Assembly (NCBI GenBank): GCA_023228125.1
Contig: JALOBT010000017.1
Location: forward strand, 1-50,306
DNA: 50,306 bases
Origin: Candidatus Cloacimonadota bacterium
GTDB taxonomy: Bacteria > Cloacimonadota > Cloacimonadia > Cloacimonadales > Cloacimonadaceae
Direction: 5' to 3'
Positions 9,521-19,028 of this stretch are shown in pieces (the stretch's first letter is position 1; every line of letters starts with the position of its first letter). Under the pieces are notes generated by a model. The model worked only from the letters and a program-made list of their open reading frames with translations, did no database searches and had not been told where the DNA came from. The translations under genes and the position numbers were made by a program.

Positions 9521-9808
9521 AATCTCATCTTCCACTTCTTTTGCCCCCTCTTTATAAAACTTCTCTTCATCCGGATCAAGCTCCTTCAGTAATCTCATAA
9601 ACTCTCCTACGTGCACACGTTCTTCATCAGAGATTTCCTTCAAGACCTTTTTAGCGAGTTTGTGATCGGTAGACTCTGCTAATTGCATGTACAATTGGAT
9701 CGCTTCATACTCTGCTGCCAGCGAAAAACGAATGGCTCTGATCAGTTCAGATTTTGTGAGTTTCCTATCGCATGCTAAGCCCGCGAATGGCGTTGAAAAT
9801 TCTGGCAT
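9506..9808 (-). CDS. Encapsulin-type ferritin-like (rubrerythrin-family) protein
   Basis: A 100-residue protein that begins MPEFSTPFAGLACDRKLT, a start I recognise from encapsulated ferritin-like proteins of anaerobes. Candidate di-iron ligands are Glu in SLAAEYEAIQLY and the EERVH pair in ISDEERVHVGEF, arranged as in half-size (two-helix) ferritins that dimerise to make the ferroxidase site. The C-terminus (EVEDEIKKMK) carries no obvious hydrophobic encapsulin-targeting peptide, and no encapsulin shell gene is present in the window. AAGGAG stands before the ATG. It is transcribed against its neighbours and converges on the terminator at 9470. Likely role: iron oxidation/storage or peroxide protection. 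The family is fairly certain; the partner is unknown. Confidence 0.82.
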   Translation of the reverse strand: MPEFSTPFAGLACDRKLTKSELIRAIRFSLAAEYEAIQLYMQLAESTDHKLAKKVLKEISDEERVHVGEFMRLLKELDPDEEKFYKEGAKEVEDEIKKMK

Positions 9809-10100
9809 AATATTCTCCTTTTTTATTTATGAAAGAGTAATCGGCAGCGGGCAGAAAGCAAGCAGGAATTTTACCACCCATCAATCTCTTAAGAATCCGC
9901 TATCTGCTGAGATGCGGATGTACAGCATCCCAGCGTTTAGTAGTAAAGCTGTTGGAAAAGACCCTAATGCGCTGGGCTGGAACCTTAATGTTAGTGCCCC
10001 TTTCGCTGTTGAAAGAATGTTCTTTATGACTGAGATATGCACGAGACAATGGCATTTTCTTGAAGATACAACAATTAGACCTATAAGGAGGTAAGTCAGC

Positions 10101-11555
10101 ATGGGCACGGAGATAAAGCCCCCACGTGTGTTTATTTCTTATAGCTGGACTCCAGAAGAGCACAAAAATATGACTATTGACATAGCAAAACGCTTAATGG
10201 CTGAAGGCGTTGATGTCGTTTTAGATGTGTGGGATTTGCATACAGGACACGACACTTATAAGTTTATGGAGCAAATGGTCAGTGATGATACTATAGATTA
10301 TGTGCTTCTCATGTGCAGTAAAGATTATGCCGAAAAAGCAGACAAGCGTTGTGGTGGAGTAGGTATAGAGGGAACCATAGTATCCCCAGAAGTCTATAAA
10401 CACACAAAGCAGACAAAATTTATTCCCATTATTCTAGAGGCAGACAATTCAGGGGAAGCGTATAAGCCGATTTACCTGAAGCCAACCTTTCATATAGACC
10501 TTTCTGCTGCGGATGACTTTGAAACCAACCTTGAGATGCTGATAAGGCACCTATTCAATAAACCCCTCTATGAGAAACCACCACTTGGAAGCCCTCCCCC
10601 CTACATCACTAATGATAGCTTAATATTGACTTGCCATGGGAAACTCCAGAGGTTCAAGAAAGATGTGCACGAGAATAACCAAATATGTCGCAAAACACTA
10701 AGAGATTTTAGCCATAGCTTTTTCGATGATCTTGCGAAAATGATTCCCAAGAAGGAAAACGTGAGCACACTACCGACCCAAGAATTGCACGAGTACATTA
10801 TAAAGAAGATTGAGGATAGTGCAGTCTTCACGCCTATGCTGGAAGACTTGGCAGAGTTGTTTACATATGGATTTAACCTGATAACAGAGTATGTGGTGAC
10901 CGGGTTTTTAGAAGACATGCTGGACTTCAGTACCAAGACAGAAAGCGAGTTGTTCTTTAATGGTCTCGATGATCCAGTGTATATGGATGTTCTCCTGTTG
11001 TTGAAATATGAGTTTTTCTTGCTGTTGATTACGGATCTGCTCAAAGCTCATGAGTACGGCATTGTCAAGACCATCATTGAAAAGACATACACGATAAAGC
11101 AGTATCCTTCATATCGAGACAATTTTGGGTATGGGACATCACTAACCTACACCATGTTCAACCATTCGCTCACTATCTTCCAGAAAGATGCGGCATGGAA
11201 AAGCAACTATCGCAGACAATACAATGGTTTTATTGAGTCGAGATTGCGAAAAGCCAGTATCGACGATCTTGTGGAAACAGATTTTCTGCTCAGCATAATG
11301 TCCTATTGTCGTTTAGATTCACAGCTACCCATCAGCCGGCATTGGAACAGTTTTATATGCGGCAAACTGCCAAATCCCGTACACCTGTTCAATAGAATGA
11401 GATCAAAAAAAGAATTTGACCGCGTGGCTCCGCTGTTCTGCGTATCCACACCCCAAGAGATGCAAGATATGCTTGAAGGCTATTATGGCAGATTTTTGGT
11501 ATCCATGGGAGCGTATTATCCTTTTGATATCTACCGATTTTGCGAGTATCCTTAA
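10101..11555 (+). CDS. SEFIR-domain (TIR-like) protein, putative immune sensor/effector
   Basis: 484 residues, with a strong AAGGAGGTAAG site before the ATG. Residues about 8-150 form a SEFIR domain: VFISYSWTPEEHKNM, then VDVVLDVWDLHTGHDTYKFM, then DYVLLMCSKDYAEKAD and a final FIPIILEADN strand. The SEFIR fold belongs to the STIR (SEFIR plus TIR) superfamily; bacterial SEFIR proteins have been reported as single-gene anti-phage defences that deplete NAD. Residues 160-484 are mostly helical, with no repeat or ATPase motif that I recognise, and may form the sensing half. It is 84 bases upstream of the helicase gene on the same strand and is probably the first gene of the four-gene operon. Which residue would be catalytic was not resolved. 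Confidence 0.82.
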   Translation: MGTEIKPPRVFISYSWTPEEHKNMTIDIAKRLMAEGVDVVLDVWDLHTGHDTYKFMEQMVSDDTIDYVLLMCSKDYAEKADKRCGGVGIEGTIVSPEVYKHTKQTKFIPIILEADNSGEAYKPIYLKPTFHIDLSAADDFETNLEMLIRHLFNKPLYEKPPLGSPPPYITNDSLILTCHGKLQRFKKDVHENNQICRKTLRDFSHSFFDDLAKMIPKKENVSTLPTQELHEYIIKKIEDSAVFTPMLEDLAELFTYGFNLITEYVVTGFLEDMLDFSTKTESELFFNGLDDPVYMDVLLLLKYEFFLLLITDLLKAHEYGIVKTIIEKTYTIKQYPSYRDNFGYGTSLTYTMFNHSLTIFQKDAAWKSNYRRQYNGFIESRLRKASIDDLVETDFLLSIMSYCRLDSQLPISRHWNSFICGKLPNPVHLFNRMRSKKEFDRVAPLFCVSTPQEMQDMLEGYYGRFLVSMGAYYPFDIYRFCEYP

Positions 11556-11639
11556 AAGGTTCACTGTGAATTTCATAGCTGATGCCACTCTTCTGCTTTT
11601 ATGTAGCGTAATAGTCGAGTATAGGGCAGAAGTGGAATA

Positions 11640-14429
11640 ATGTTAGAATTCATCGGAGCTCTCGTTCTCAGTCTGTTTCTCACGGTGATGGCTTTAGCTC
11701 TAATCCAAGCCATCATTGATCATTGGCAGGAGATTGTGATAAGCATCGGCATTATTGCGGGGTCATTTCTCCTGGGCGTGGCCGCACTGTTTCCATCCAC
11801 GGTCTCGCACCTTGTGATGCAGTACCCTACAGTGATATTGGCGCTCACGTGCCTTGCAGTAGGCTTGGTTTTGGTAGCCTGGGTTCATCGGCTTATCATG
11901 TGGCTGCCCAGTTTGATTCGGGTGATTTCAGCTCTATTGTCGGCAAGATCCATCCATGGAGAATTTGCCACGGCCAACAGTGCGTTCCAAGCTCTCCTTC
12001 AGCCTGAGGCGCTTTATTTCAACCACTTTAAGCTTGATCAATGGAAGAAGCGCTATTCCGATTTGCATGAAAGGGCTAGAGTGCTGACCAAAATACGCCG
12101 AGGGAGCATCAGCCGATTAAAACAGCCCATGGATATGTTCTTAGGCTATTACGCCAATGGTGAGGGCATAAGGGCAAAGCACAACCTTGAGTTTATAAGC
12201 GCAGAGCTTACAGCGTGCTCCGCCCTGTTTGATGATATCGAGGGCAGATCACTGGATGAGCAGCAGCGGGTGGCAATCATTACCGCCGAGGACAACAATC
12301 TTGTTATTGCCGGTGCCGGGACAGGCAAGACCTCAACCATAGTCGGCAGAGTAAAATACCTTGTGGAGCGGTGCCATGCTGATCCCGCACAAATTCTCGT
12401 GCTCTCCTTCACCAAAAAGTCAGCAGATGAGCTTCGCAGCCGAATGGACTGTGCCTGTAACATCTCGACATTCCATAAGCTTGGGAAAGGCATCTACGTG
12501 GCTAGCAAGCAGGAAAAGACCTGGGTGTATGACGAGCACGATCTGAAGAACGATTTACGTGACATTTGGAAGGAAGCCCTGTCAGACAAAGGCTTTCTAT
12601 TCAACTTCGCCAGTTTTTTCTTTTACCACTCCAAGCCTTTCCGGAGCAGCATTTCGGCAACCAGCGTGGAAGAGAAAGTGATGATGAACAAAGGGTGCCA
12701 TCATGCTAGAGTGCCATTGATGACCCTCAACCATAAGCGCCTGCGCAGCCATGAAGAGGTTAGGATATTCAATTTCCTGCTTCTACATCAGGTGGATTTC
12801 CGCTATGAAGAACCTTACGAGTACAAGACCGGCAGCATGCAATATGCTCAGTACATGCCTGATTTCACTATCCATCAGAATGGGAAACGGTACTACTTAG
12901 AGCATTTTGGCATTGATCGCAAGGGCAATACTGCCCCCGGGATAGATCCTGCCACATACAAGCAGAGGATGAACTGGAAAAGGACGCTACACAAAAAAAA
13001 TGGCACTGAGCTGATAGAAACATATTCCTATGAAATCGGGAGCCCTCAGTATGCCGACATCTTGCACGAAAAGCTTTCAGCTAGAGGCATCATTCTGAGG
13101 CTTATGCCGGCAGAAGAGTTAGCAAGTGCCCTAGCAAAGGTGTCCAATGCCATGGATGATTTTTTAAAGCTGATGGGTGAATTTCTCTCGCTCTATAAAG
13201 CAAACTGTGTGTCGTTAAAAGACCTTTATGAAAAAACAAGTAACGAGGAAGATGAAAACGACGTGGCCCGTGGCACCACTTTCCTCAAAGTATTCGAGAA
13301 GATGCTGGACGGATATGAAAAAATGCTCACCAGTAAGCAGAAGATCGACTTTGGAGATATGATCCTGAAGGCTGTGGATGCCGTGAAAAAAGACAAATAC
13401 CGACCATCGTTCTCGCATATCATAGTGGATGAGTTCCAAGATATGTCGCTGGGGCGCTATCAGCTTCTGAAGGCTTTTAGGAATGCCAACCCGGGGTGTA
13501 TCATGTATGGCGTGGGAGATGACTGGCAATCCATCTATAGATTCACCGGTAGCGATATCAGCCTGCTGTGCCAGTTTGAGAAGCACTTCGGGGTGACGGC
13601 AATCTCCAAAATTGAAACCACTTACCGCTTTGCTAATCCCCTGCTGGAGCTCGGTTCCGAATTCGTGATGGCGAACCCACATCAGATCAAGAAGCAACTC
13701 GTTAGCCAGGACGCTGAGAAGAGCACGGATATCTTTTTCCATTATTATGAGGCCGCTGAGGCGAAGTACGGGAATAATCAGGACAACCCTGATTTCGAGG
13801 TATTCCCACAAACAGTCGGGGACGCTGTGCTGGAAGCGCTGGATAGTATCGCACAAAGCAATCATCGGCAGGTTTTGGTCCTGGGTAGATACAGTTTCGA
13901 TATTGGTCTATTGGCCTCCCCCTGGTTCAGCATAGAAACCACCGAAGATGCTAATATAATAAGGAGTAAGAAACATCCCGACTTAGAGATTCGCTTTCTT
14001 ACCGTCCATTCGGCAAAGGGACTTGAGGCCGATACCGTGATCCTTGTTAACTGCAAGTCAGGCCTTAATGGATTCCCTTCAGAGATAGCGGATGATCCCT
14101 TATTAACAATGATGATGGCTGAACCGGATAAGATGAAGTATGGAGAAGAGCGTAGGCTATTCTACGTAGCCATGACGAGAGCCAGAAAGGCTCTGCATTT
14201 GATTATAGATAAAGCATCCCCTTCACCGTTTATCGCTGAAATCACCAAAGATGAGAAGGCACAACAAGACAGCTGCCCTCTGTGCCATATTGGCGTAAAA
14301 GTGTTGCGCAGATCTTCTAATGGATCACAGTTTTGGGGATGCAGTAACTTCCCCTATGGCTGTCCCTGGACCCAAAACATTCCGTCAGTGGCGGATCTTT
14401 GTGCCCGTAGCAATAATTATGACTGGTAG
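11640..14429 (+). CDS. Membrane-anchored UvrD/HelD-like helicase with PD-(D/E)XK-like insert and zinc ribbon
   Basis: 929 residues. Three hydrophobic helices occupy about 1-25, 29-51 and 57-90. The superfamily 1 helicase follows: Walker A IAGAGTGKTS near 224, VDEFQDMSLGRY near 596, GVGDDWQSIYRF, TTYRFANPLLE, LTVHSAKGLEADTV and RLFYVAMTRARKAL. Between motif I and motif II an insert (about 350-470) has an EEVRIF helix, MPDFTI near 405 and YYLEHFG near 420, consistent with a PD-(D/E)XK/Vsr-like nuclease fold, as in helicase IV relatives. The C-terminus carries a topoisomerase-type zinc ribbon (CPLC near 879, then CSNFPYGC). It probably unwinds or cuts DNA at the membrane. It starts 84 bases after the SEFIR gene and ends 14 bases before the sacsin-like gene. 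Confidence 0.85.
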   Translation: MLEFIGALVLSLFLTVMALALIQAIIDHWQEIVISIGIIAGSFLLGVAALFPSTVSHLVMQYPTVILALTCLAVGLVLVAWVHRLIMWLPSLIRVISALLSARSIHGEFATANSAFQALLQPEALYFNHFKLDQWKKRYSDLHERARVLTKIRRGSISRLKQPMDMFLGYYANGEGIRAKHNLEFISAELTACSALFDDIEGRSLDEQQRVAIITAEDNNLVIAGAGTGKTSTIVGRVKYLVERCHADPAQILVLSFTKKSADELRSRMDCACNISTFHKLGKGIYVASKQEKTWVYDEHDLKNDLRDIWKEALSDKGFLFNFASFFFYHSKPFRSSISATSVEEKVMMNKGCHHARVPLMTLNHKRLRSHEEVRIFNFLLLHQVDFRYEEPYEYKTGSMQYAQYMPDFTIHQNGKRYYLEHFGIDRKGNTAPGIDPATYKQRMNWKRTLHKKNGTELIETYSYEIGSPQYADILHEKLSARGIILRLMPAEELASALAKVSNAMDDFLKLMGEFLSLYKANCVSLKDLYEKTSNEEDENDVARGTTFLKVFEKMLDGYEKMLTSKQKIDFGDMILKAVDAVKKDKYRPSFSHIIVDEFQDMSLGRYQLLKAFRNANPGCIMYGVGDDWQSIYRFTGSDISLLCQFEKHFGVTAISKIETTYRFANPLLELGSEFVMANPHQIKKQLVSQDAEKSTDIFFHYYEAAEAKYGNNQDNPDFEVFPQTVGDAVLEALDSIAQSNHRQVLVLGRYSFDIGLLASPWFSIETTEDANIIRSKKHPDLEIRFLTVHSAKGLEADTVILVNCKSGLNGFPSEIADDPLLTMMMAEPDKMKYGEERRLFYVAMTRARKALHLIIDKASPSPFIAEITKDEKAQQDSCPLCHIGVKVLRRSSNGSQFWGCSNFPYGCPWTQNIPSVADLCARSNNYDW

Positions 14430-14443
14430 TTTTCGGAGGAACC

Positions 14444-17400
14444 ATGCCAAAGAAACCAGAACCCGAACTTAGTTATAACTCAGAGAAGCAGTTTCGTGCT
14501 AAATACCTGAAATGCCGAATTAAACGTAAGCAAGTCGAACTCATTCGCGAATATCGGGAATGGCTATCCCGGCTGGACGAAGCCAAGGCCGCGTTAATCA
14601 AAGCTCTGGCAGAGCGGCTCTACACAGAGCGCACCCAGCATTTCTTCCTGGAACTCCTGCAAAATGCCGATGACAACAGGTATTCGTCTGATGTGGAGCC
14701 CACCATTGAATTTGAATACCAGGGCGAGGATAATCTTATCATTCGCAATAACGAACAGGGGTTTTCGGCTGAAGACGTCTACTCCATAACCACCGCGGCT
14801 CTATCAACGAAGTATCTGAGAGACGATAGCGCCTATATCGGAGAGAAAGGGATCGGCTTTAAGTCCGTTTTTGCGGTTGCGGATAAAGTTGAGATCCACT
14901 CCAACGGATATCATTTTGCACTTAAGAACGGTGAATACATTATTCCATACTGGATAGAAGAGCCCTACGATCAACTGAGTAACACCGAAATCGTGTTGCA
15001 CTTGAAGCCTGGCAGGCAGATGAGGCAGATGATAGCTGACAACCTGCGTGAGCTATCCCGGCAAACCCTGGGAATGATACTGTTCTTGCACAAGCTAAAA
15101 TGCATCCGTATCATCGGTTCTGAAGGGGATAAATTCCACGTCAGACTCAAAGACGATGGAAAATACCGGGAACTGTACACCGATAGCATGATGGAGGCGA
15201 GATTCTTTATCTATAGCTATAAGCAGAGCATTACTGCCGATGCGATCAAGCATAGGTACGCAGACCTGTACAGGGATGGTGCTGTAGATACGCTCACCAG
15301 AGAAATAGTAATGGCCGTTCCTGATCCCACAGTGATGGATCTAGCAGCGTTTAAAGGTTACTATTTCGCCTACCTACAGACAAATATGCAGACAGGACTC
15401 AAGATGCACATCCAGATCGATGCTGAGACCACAACAAATCGTGAGCAATACACCCTTAAAGACGAGTCTCTCTGGAACGCCAATATGCTTGCCCGCCTGG
15501 AACAAGAGATGTGCGAACTCTATCTACGACTAAGAGAAGAGCCGGCGTACAAGGATCGTTTGCCGGAGTACTTCCCTATGCCCGGGAGTGTGGCCACTAA
15601 CGCCAATGCTGATGCAGCGGCTACCCTTAGATACGTCTGCGACAATATTGCCGAGTTGCCCTTGTTTCTTAACATGGACGGAGTTTTTACCCATCTCCAC
15701 AAAGTGATTATTATCCATGATCCTGATATGTATTTCCTATATGATGAAGCTAAATACGTCAGCAAAATCAAGCATACCTATCCCGATGATATTGCCTGCC
15801 CAAAGGGAATCAGCTTTCTTGATATAAAGTGGATGCGTTGGTATCAGCAGATATTATACAGCTATGGAATGTGTGCTACGGAGTCCATTGATATCTTCAT
15901 CTTCTTGGCCGCAGGCCCCCCTAAGACAGTGAACATCAATAACTATGACAGCGTTAGTGAGTTTAATCATCTGCTCCATAAGTTTACTCTGGCAGTAGCA
16001 AAGAACAACTTTCTGGATGTTCGAACTCGGCCAAAGATACTGAATGCTCTGATTTTTCCGGTAACTGTGCAAAAAAAAGGCAAGTATGTCCGCGCCTGGG
16101 CTACGGCAAATCAAGCTAAAGAGTTAAGATGGCAGGATGTTGGAGCTAAAAGTTCGAGGCCTCCTAGTCGCAAATATCTGTACATCGATGCAGAATTCAC
16201 GTATCGTCCCGGTGGAGGAACCAAGAACAGGGAAACCGTTCAATCTCACAATAGCCAGTATCGCAGTTTCTTACGAACTATCGGCATAACCCAGCACTCG
16301 CTTCTGCAAACTATCATGGATGCCCATGTTGCGCCCCTATTCGAGGGCGATAACCTAGAACCTGGACTAGCTACCAAACTTCTCATAAACATCTACAATG
16401 AATACTGGCTGAAGAAGTCTCTGATAGAAAGGGAGGCCAATGATATTCGACAAGAGTTTCTGGCATTGCTGCCCAAATGTAATCTTCCGGTTATGCTGGC
16501 AGATAATTCGCGTAAACTCACGACGATGCCAGCCTCTGAGTGCTTTGTGGCCGAAACCTTTCTTGCTGATAGGAGCGAATTGTTCAAGAGTTATTTCTCT
16601 AGCGCTGCCCCTATTGTTCACCTTGAAACATTTAGCCCCAAGGCGAAGGTGGACTGGAATAGCTGGCGTGACTTCCTGATTAATTGCTTTCGAGTCAAGA
16701 CGGGACCTTACTGGGTAAAACACCCCATGCACACAGATATGATGATAGCAAAGAGATCTACATCGTTGATCGTGCTCAAGGACTTGTTTAGCACATATAC
16801 CCCATTTTTGAGAGAGATTGGGCTAGCAATCTACCACCATGAGAAACATAAAGATGATGACTTGCAAGCTTTTATATCTTTTGAGTACTCGGATCCCATA
16901 CAAACCCTGGACAAGCATAGTTTACGCTTGCTTCTGGCCAAAGGCAGCGAAGACGATTATCTTGCGCGGTGCATCTCCATACATATGTGGAAGGATATCG
17001 AGTGGAGATACCAGATTCGGGCTGAATGGAAGTACTTTAAGAACAGAACAATCTCTGTGAAAAACGGATACTTCGAGGAGTTCATCCTGCGCAAACTGGT
17101 GTTGAAGGATAGCGGTGGCAAGCCCGTAAGTTATGGCGATTTGGCCTTCATTTCCTCTTCGGTCAATCGCAAGATATTAGGAAACTTTGGCATCTATGTT
17201 AACGAGAAGGACTATGGCTCTAACCAAGAATTCCTCGATATGTTTGGTGTCCATCGAGACGTATCAGCTAACGACATCCTCGGCATTCATCATCAACAAA
17301 TGAATAAACTAATATCTGGCGACATCGGAATCCCAGAGTACGAGGCCTTTCTAAGAATAATTTGCGCCTACCAGAAGAGCCCGTTTTTAACCAGTGATCT

Positions 17401-18877
17401 CGTGGCTAAAACCCTGCAACTTTGGAATCCGGCGGCACAGGAGAAGCAATCTCCCCGGATATGGATACACGATGCCCATTCCAATGGCTTTTCGCTAGAT
17501 ATGGTCTCGGACATAAAGCTGCTGTTTGTGGATAAAGTAGAGCTCTCGGCTGAAGAATTGCTGGACAGTCTCTTTGGGGAAACACATGTGCTTGATAGCC
17601 ATCTTAAAACACTAATTAGTGGGATTGGAGTAAAAGTCCCCTTATCCATTAAAGGCTATGAATCGATAATGGTAGGGCGGATGCATAAAGATGGAATAAC
17701 TATAGCGGGGAACTGCGTCAATAACAGCAAAGATTTACCGACTGTATGGATTGCCAATCTGGGTTTCAGGCAAAGTGATGCTGATCTACTGGAAGTCTGG
17801 GTGCATGCACCGGACGCAGTGAATGATTCTTTTCTTAATGGTCTTGCTATTTTAGGTTGGCCGACATCAGAAACATTGCCTGTGACAGTATCTGCAACTA
17901 AAAAGGCCGTGCTGGGTGCTTCGGAGCTCCAAACATTAAACAAACTCCTGGTCACAGAAAGGATCGAGGATATTGTGTCAGGTAGAGAGCCAAATGCGAC
18001 CATGCAAGAGATTCACCGGCTGCTGAAAGGCAACGCTATTGAAATTTGCCGAGAGCTTCAATTCTGCGTTGGGGATAAGGCTCTTCCCGTAAAATATGCA
18101 CTGCATGGCACACTTTATCTGGAAAACTCCGTCGAGCCTCTGTTCGACCTACTCTACAGCCTGGGTGGCGGCGTAGTACCTGAGATGATGTTGCTCTTAT
18201 GGAACAGCCTTACGGATGCTTCCTCCACCCATAGAGAAGCCCAGGATGCTGATGCTCGGGACGGCCGGGATTCAGGCACAAAGCAAGGTGCGTCCTCGCA
18301 GACCGGCAAAGCATCAGATAACGCCAGAGACCACCGAAACCACGATAATGTATATGGTTCGGCAAATAATGAACGCAGCGGCACACAATCGGGGGATAAT
18401 AGCCAGCAGACTGGCAAGCCCTATGCCTTTTTCAGGACAGGCATCTATGCCTCTGAGCCATGTGGCACACCTAATGACACCAAACATGAGACCGGCAGAA
18501 AGGGAGTGCGCATTGTCAAAGAAGAGGAAGAAAGAAACGGGAAAAATGTAGAACTCATGCCGGACAATTTTCCCGGATACGATATAATCTCCAGCGACGA
18601 AGCCGGCAGAAAATACATAGAGGTTAAAACCATTACCGGCACTTGGGAGCTCTTTTTGCTTACCAAAACTGAGTATCAAGCCGCGCAGCAGCTCATGGAT
18701 GACTACTTGATCTATGTGGTGGAATTACTAGATGACAACCAGCACAGGATCACTCGGATCCAGAATCCCATAGCTAAAATCACTCACTACTCTTTCGATA
18801 GCGGCTGGCGGATAGTGGAAAATCCTCATATGCCTGGCACAGAAGATGAGTACGATGACCTCTATAAAGACGCATGA
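14444..18877 (+). CDS. Sacsin/Nov-like HATPase protein with C-terminal DUF3883 (NOV_C) domain
   Basis: 1477 residues, with CGGAGGA before the ATG. Residues about 60-260 are an HSP90/sacsin-type GHKL ATPase: FFLELLQNADDNRY near 66, LIIRNNEQGFSAEDV, and YIGEKGIGFKSVFAVAD near 130. The middle 1000 residues are unassigned and helical/beta mixed. A polar low-complexity linker (about 1260-1330, rich in D, R, S, G, N) separates them from a C-terminal DUF3883 domain (about 1375-1445) with GYDIISSDEAGRKYIEVKT, a PD-(D/E)XK-like core. Proteins with this architecture are common in restriction and phage-defence islands. The ATPase may act as a conformational switch controlling the C-terminal nuclease-like domain. 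Tight linkage to the helicase supports a shared complex. Confidence 0.87.
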   Translation: MPKKPEPELSYNSEKQFRAKYLKCRIKRKQVELIREYREWLSRLDEAKAALIKALAERLYTERTQHFFLELLQNADDNRYSSDVEPTIEFEYQGEDNLIIRNNEQGFSAEDVYSITTAALSTKYLRDDSAYIGEKGIGFKSVFAVADKVEIHSNGYHFALKNGEYIIPYWIEEPYDQLSNTEIVLHLKPGRQMRQMIADNLRELSRQTLGMILFLHKLKCIRIIGSEGDKFHVRLKDDGKYRELYTDSMMEARFFIYSYKQSITADAIKHRYADLYRDGAVDTLTREIVMAVPDPTVMDLAAFKGYYFAYLQTNMQTGLKMHIQIDAETTTNREQYTLKDESLWNANMLARLEQEMCELYLRLREEPAYKDRLPEYFPMPGSVATNANADAAATLRYVCDNIAELPLFLNMDGVFTHLHKVIIIHDPDMYFLYDEAKYVSKIKHTYPDDIACPKGISFLDIKWMRWYQQILYSYGMCATESIDIFIFLAAGPPKTVNINNYDSVSEFNHLLHKFTLAVAKNNFLDVRTRPKILNALIFPVTVQKKGKYVRAWATANQAKELRWQDVGAKSSRPPSRKYLYIDAEFTYRPGGGTKNRETVQSHNSQYRSFLRTIGITQHSLLQTIMDAHVAPLFEGDNLEPGLATKLLINIYNEYWLKKSLIEREANDIRQEFLALLPKCNLPVMLADNSRKLTTMPASECFVAETFLADRSELFKSYFSSAAPIVHLETFSPKAKVDWNSWRDFLINCFRVKTGPYWVKHPMHTDMMIAKRSTSLIVLKDLFSTYTPFLREIGLAIYHHEKHKDDDLQAFISFEYSDPIQTLDKHSLRLLLAKGSEDDYLARCISIHMWKDIEWRYQIRAEWKYFKNRTISVKNGYFEEFILRKLVLKDSGGKPVSYGDLAFISSSVNRKILGNFGIYVNEKDYGSNQEFLDMFGVHRDVSANDILGIHHQQMNKLISGDIGIPEYEAFLRIICAYQKSPFLTSDLVAKTLQLWNPAAQEKQSPRIWIHDAHSNGFSLDMVSDIKLLFVDKVELSAEELLDSLFGETHVLDSHLKTLISGIGVKVPLSIKGYESIMVGRMHKDGITIAGNCVNNSKDLPTVWIANLGFRQSDADLLEVWVHAPDAVNDSFLNGLAILGWPTSETLPVTVSATKKAVLGASELQTLNKLLVTERIEDIVSGREPNATMQEIHRLLKGNAIEICRELQFCVGDKALPVKYALHGTLYLENSVEPLFDLLYSLGGGVVPEMMLLLWNSLTDASSTHREAQDADARDGRDSGTKQGASSQTGKASDNARDHRNHDNVYGSANNERSGTQSGDNSQQTGKPYAFFRTGIYASEPCGTPNDTKHETGRKGVRIVKEEEERNGKNVELMPDNFPGYDIISSDEAGRKYIEVKTITGTWELFLLTKTEYQAAQQLMDDYLIYVVELLDDNQHRITRIQNPIAKITHYSFDSGWRIVENPHMPGTEDEYDDLYKDA

Positions 18878-19028
18878 TAAACTCTTGAATGAAAGGACAG
18901 CATAATGATGATGATTAACCTTGAGCAAAAATGCAGTATTTGCTGCAAACAAGAGGCACCTTAAGGTGATGTTACGATTGAAAGAATATTAAACACTAAT
19001 GTGAGCGATAACACGAGGAGGTGACGCT

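Noticed and set aside
9151..9592. Two overlapping open frames through the 36-bp repeats
   Set aside because: They exist because the repeat length is a multiple of three; one also runs through a terminator and into the antisense of the ferritin gene.
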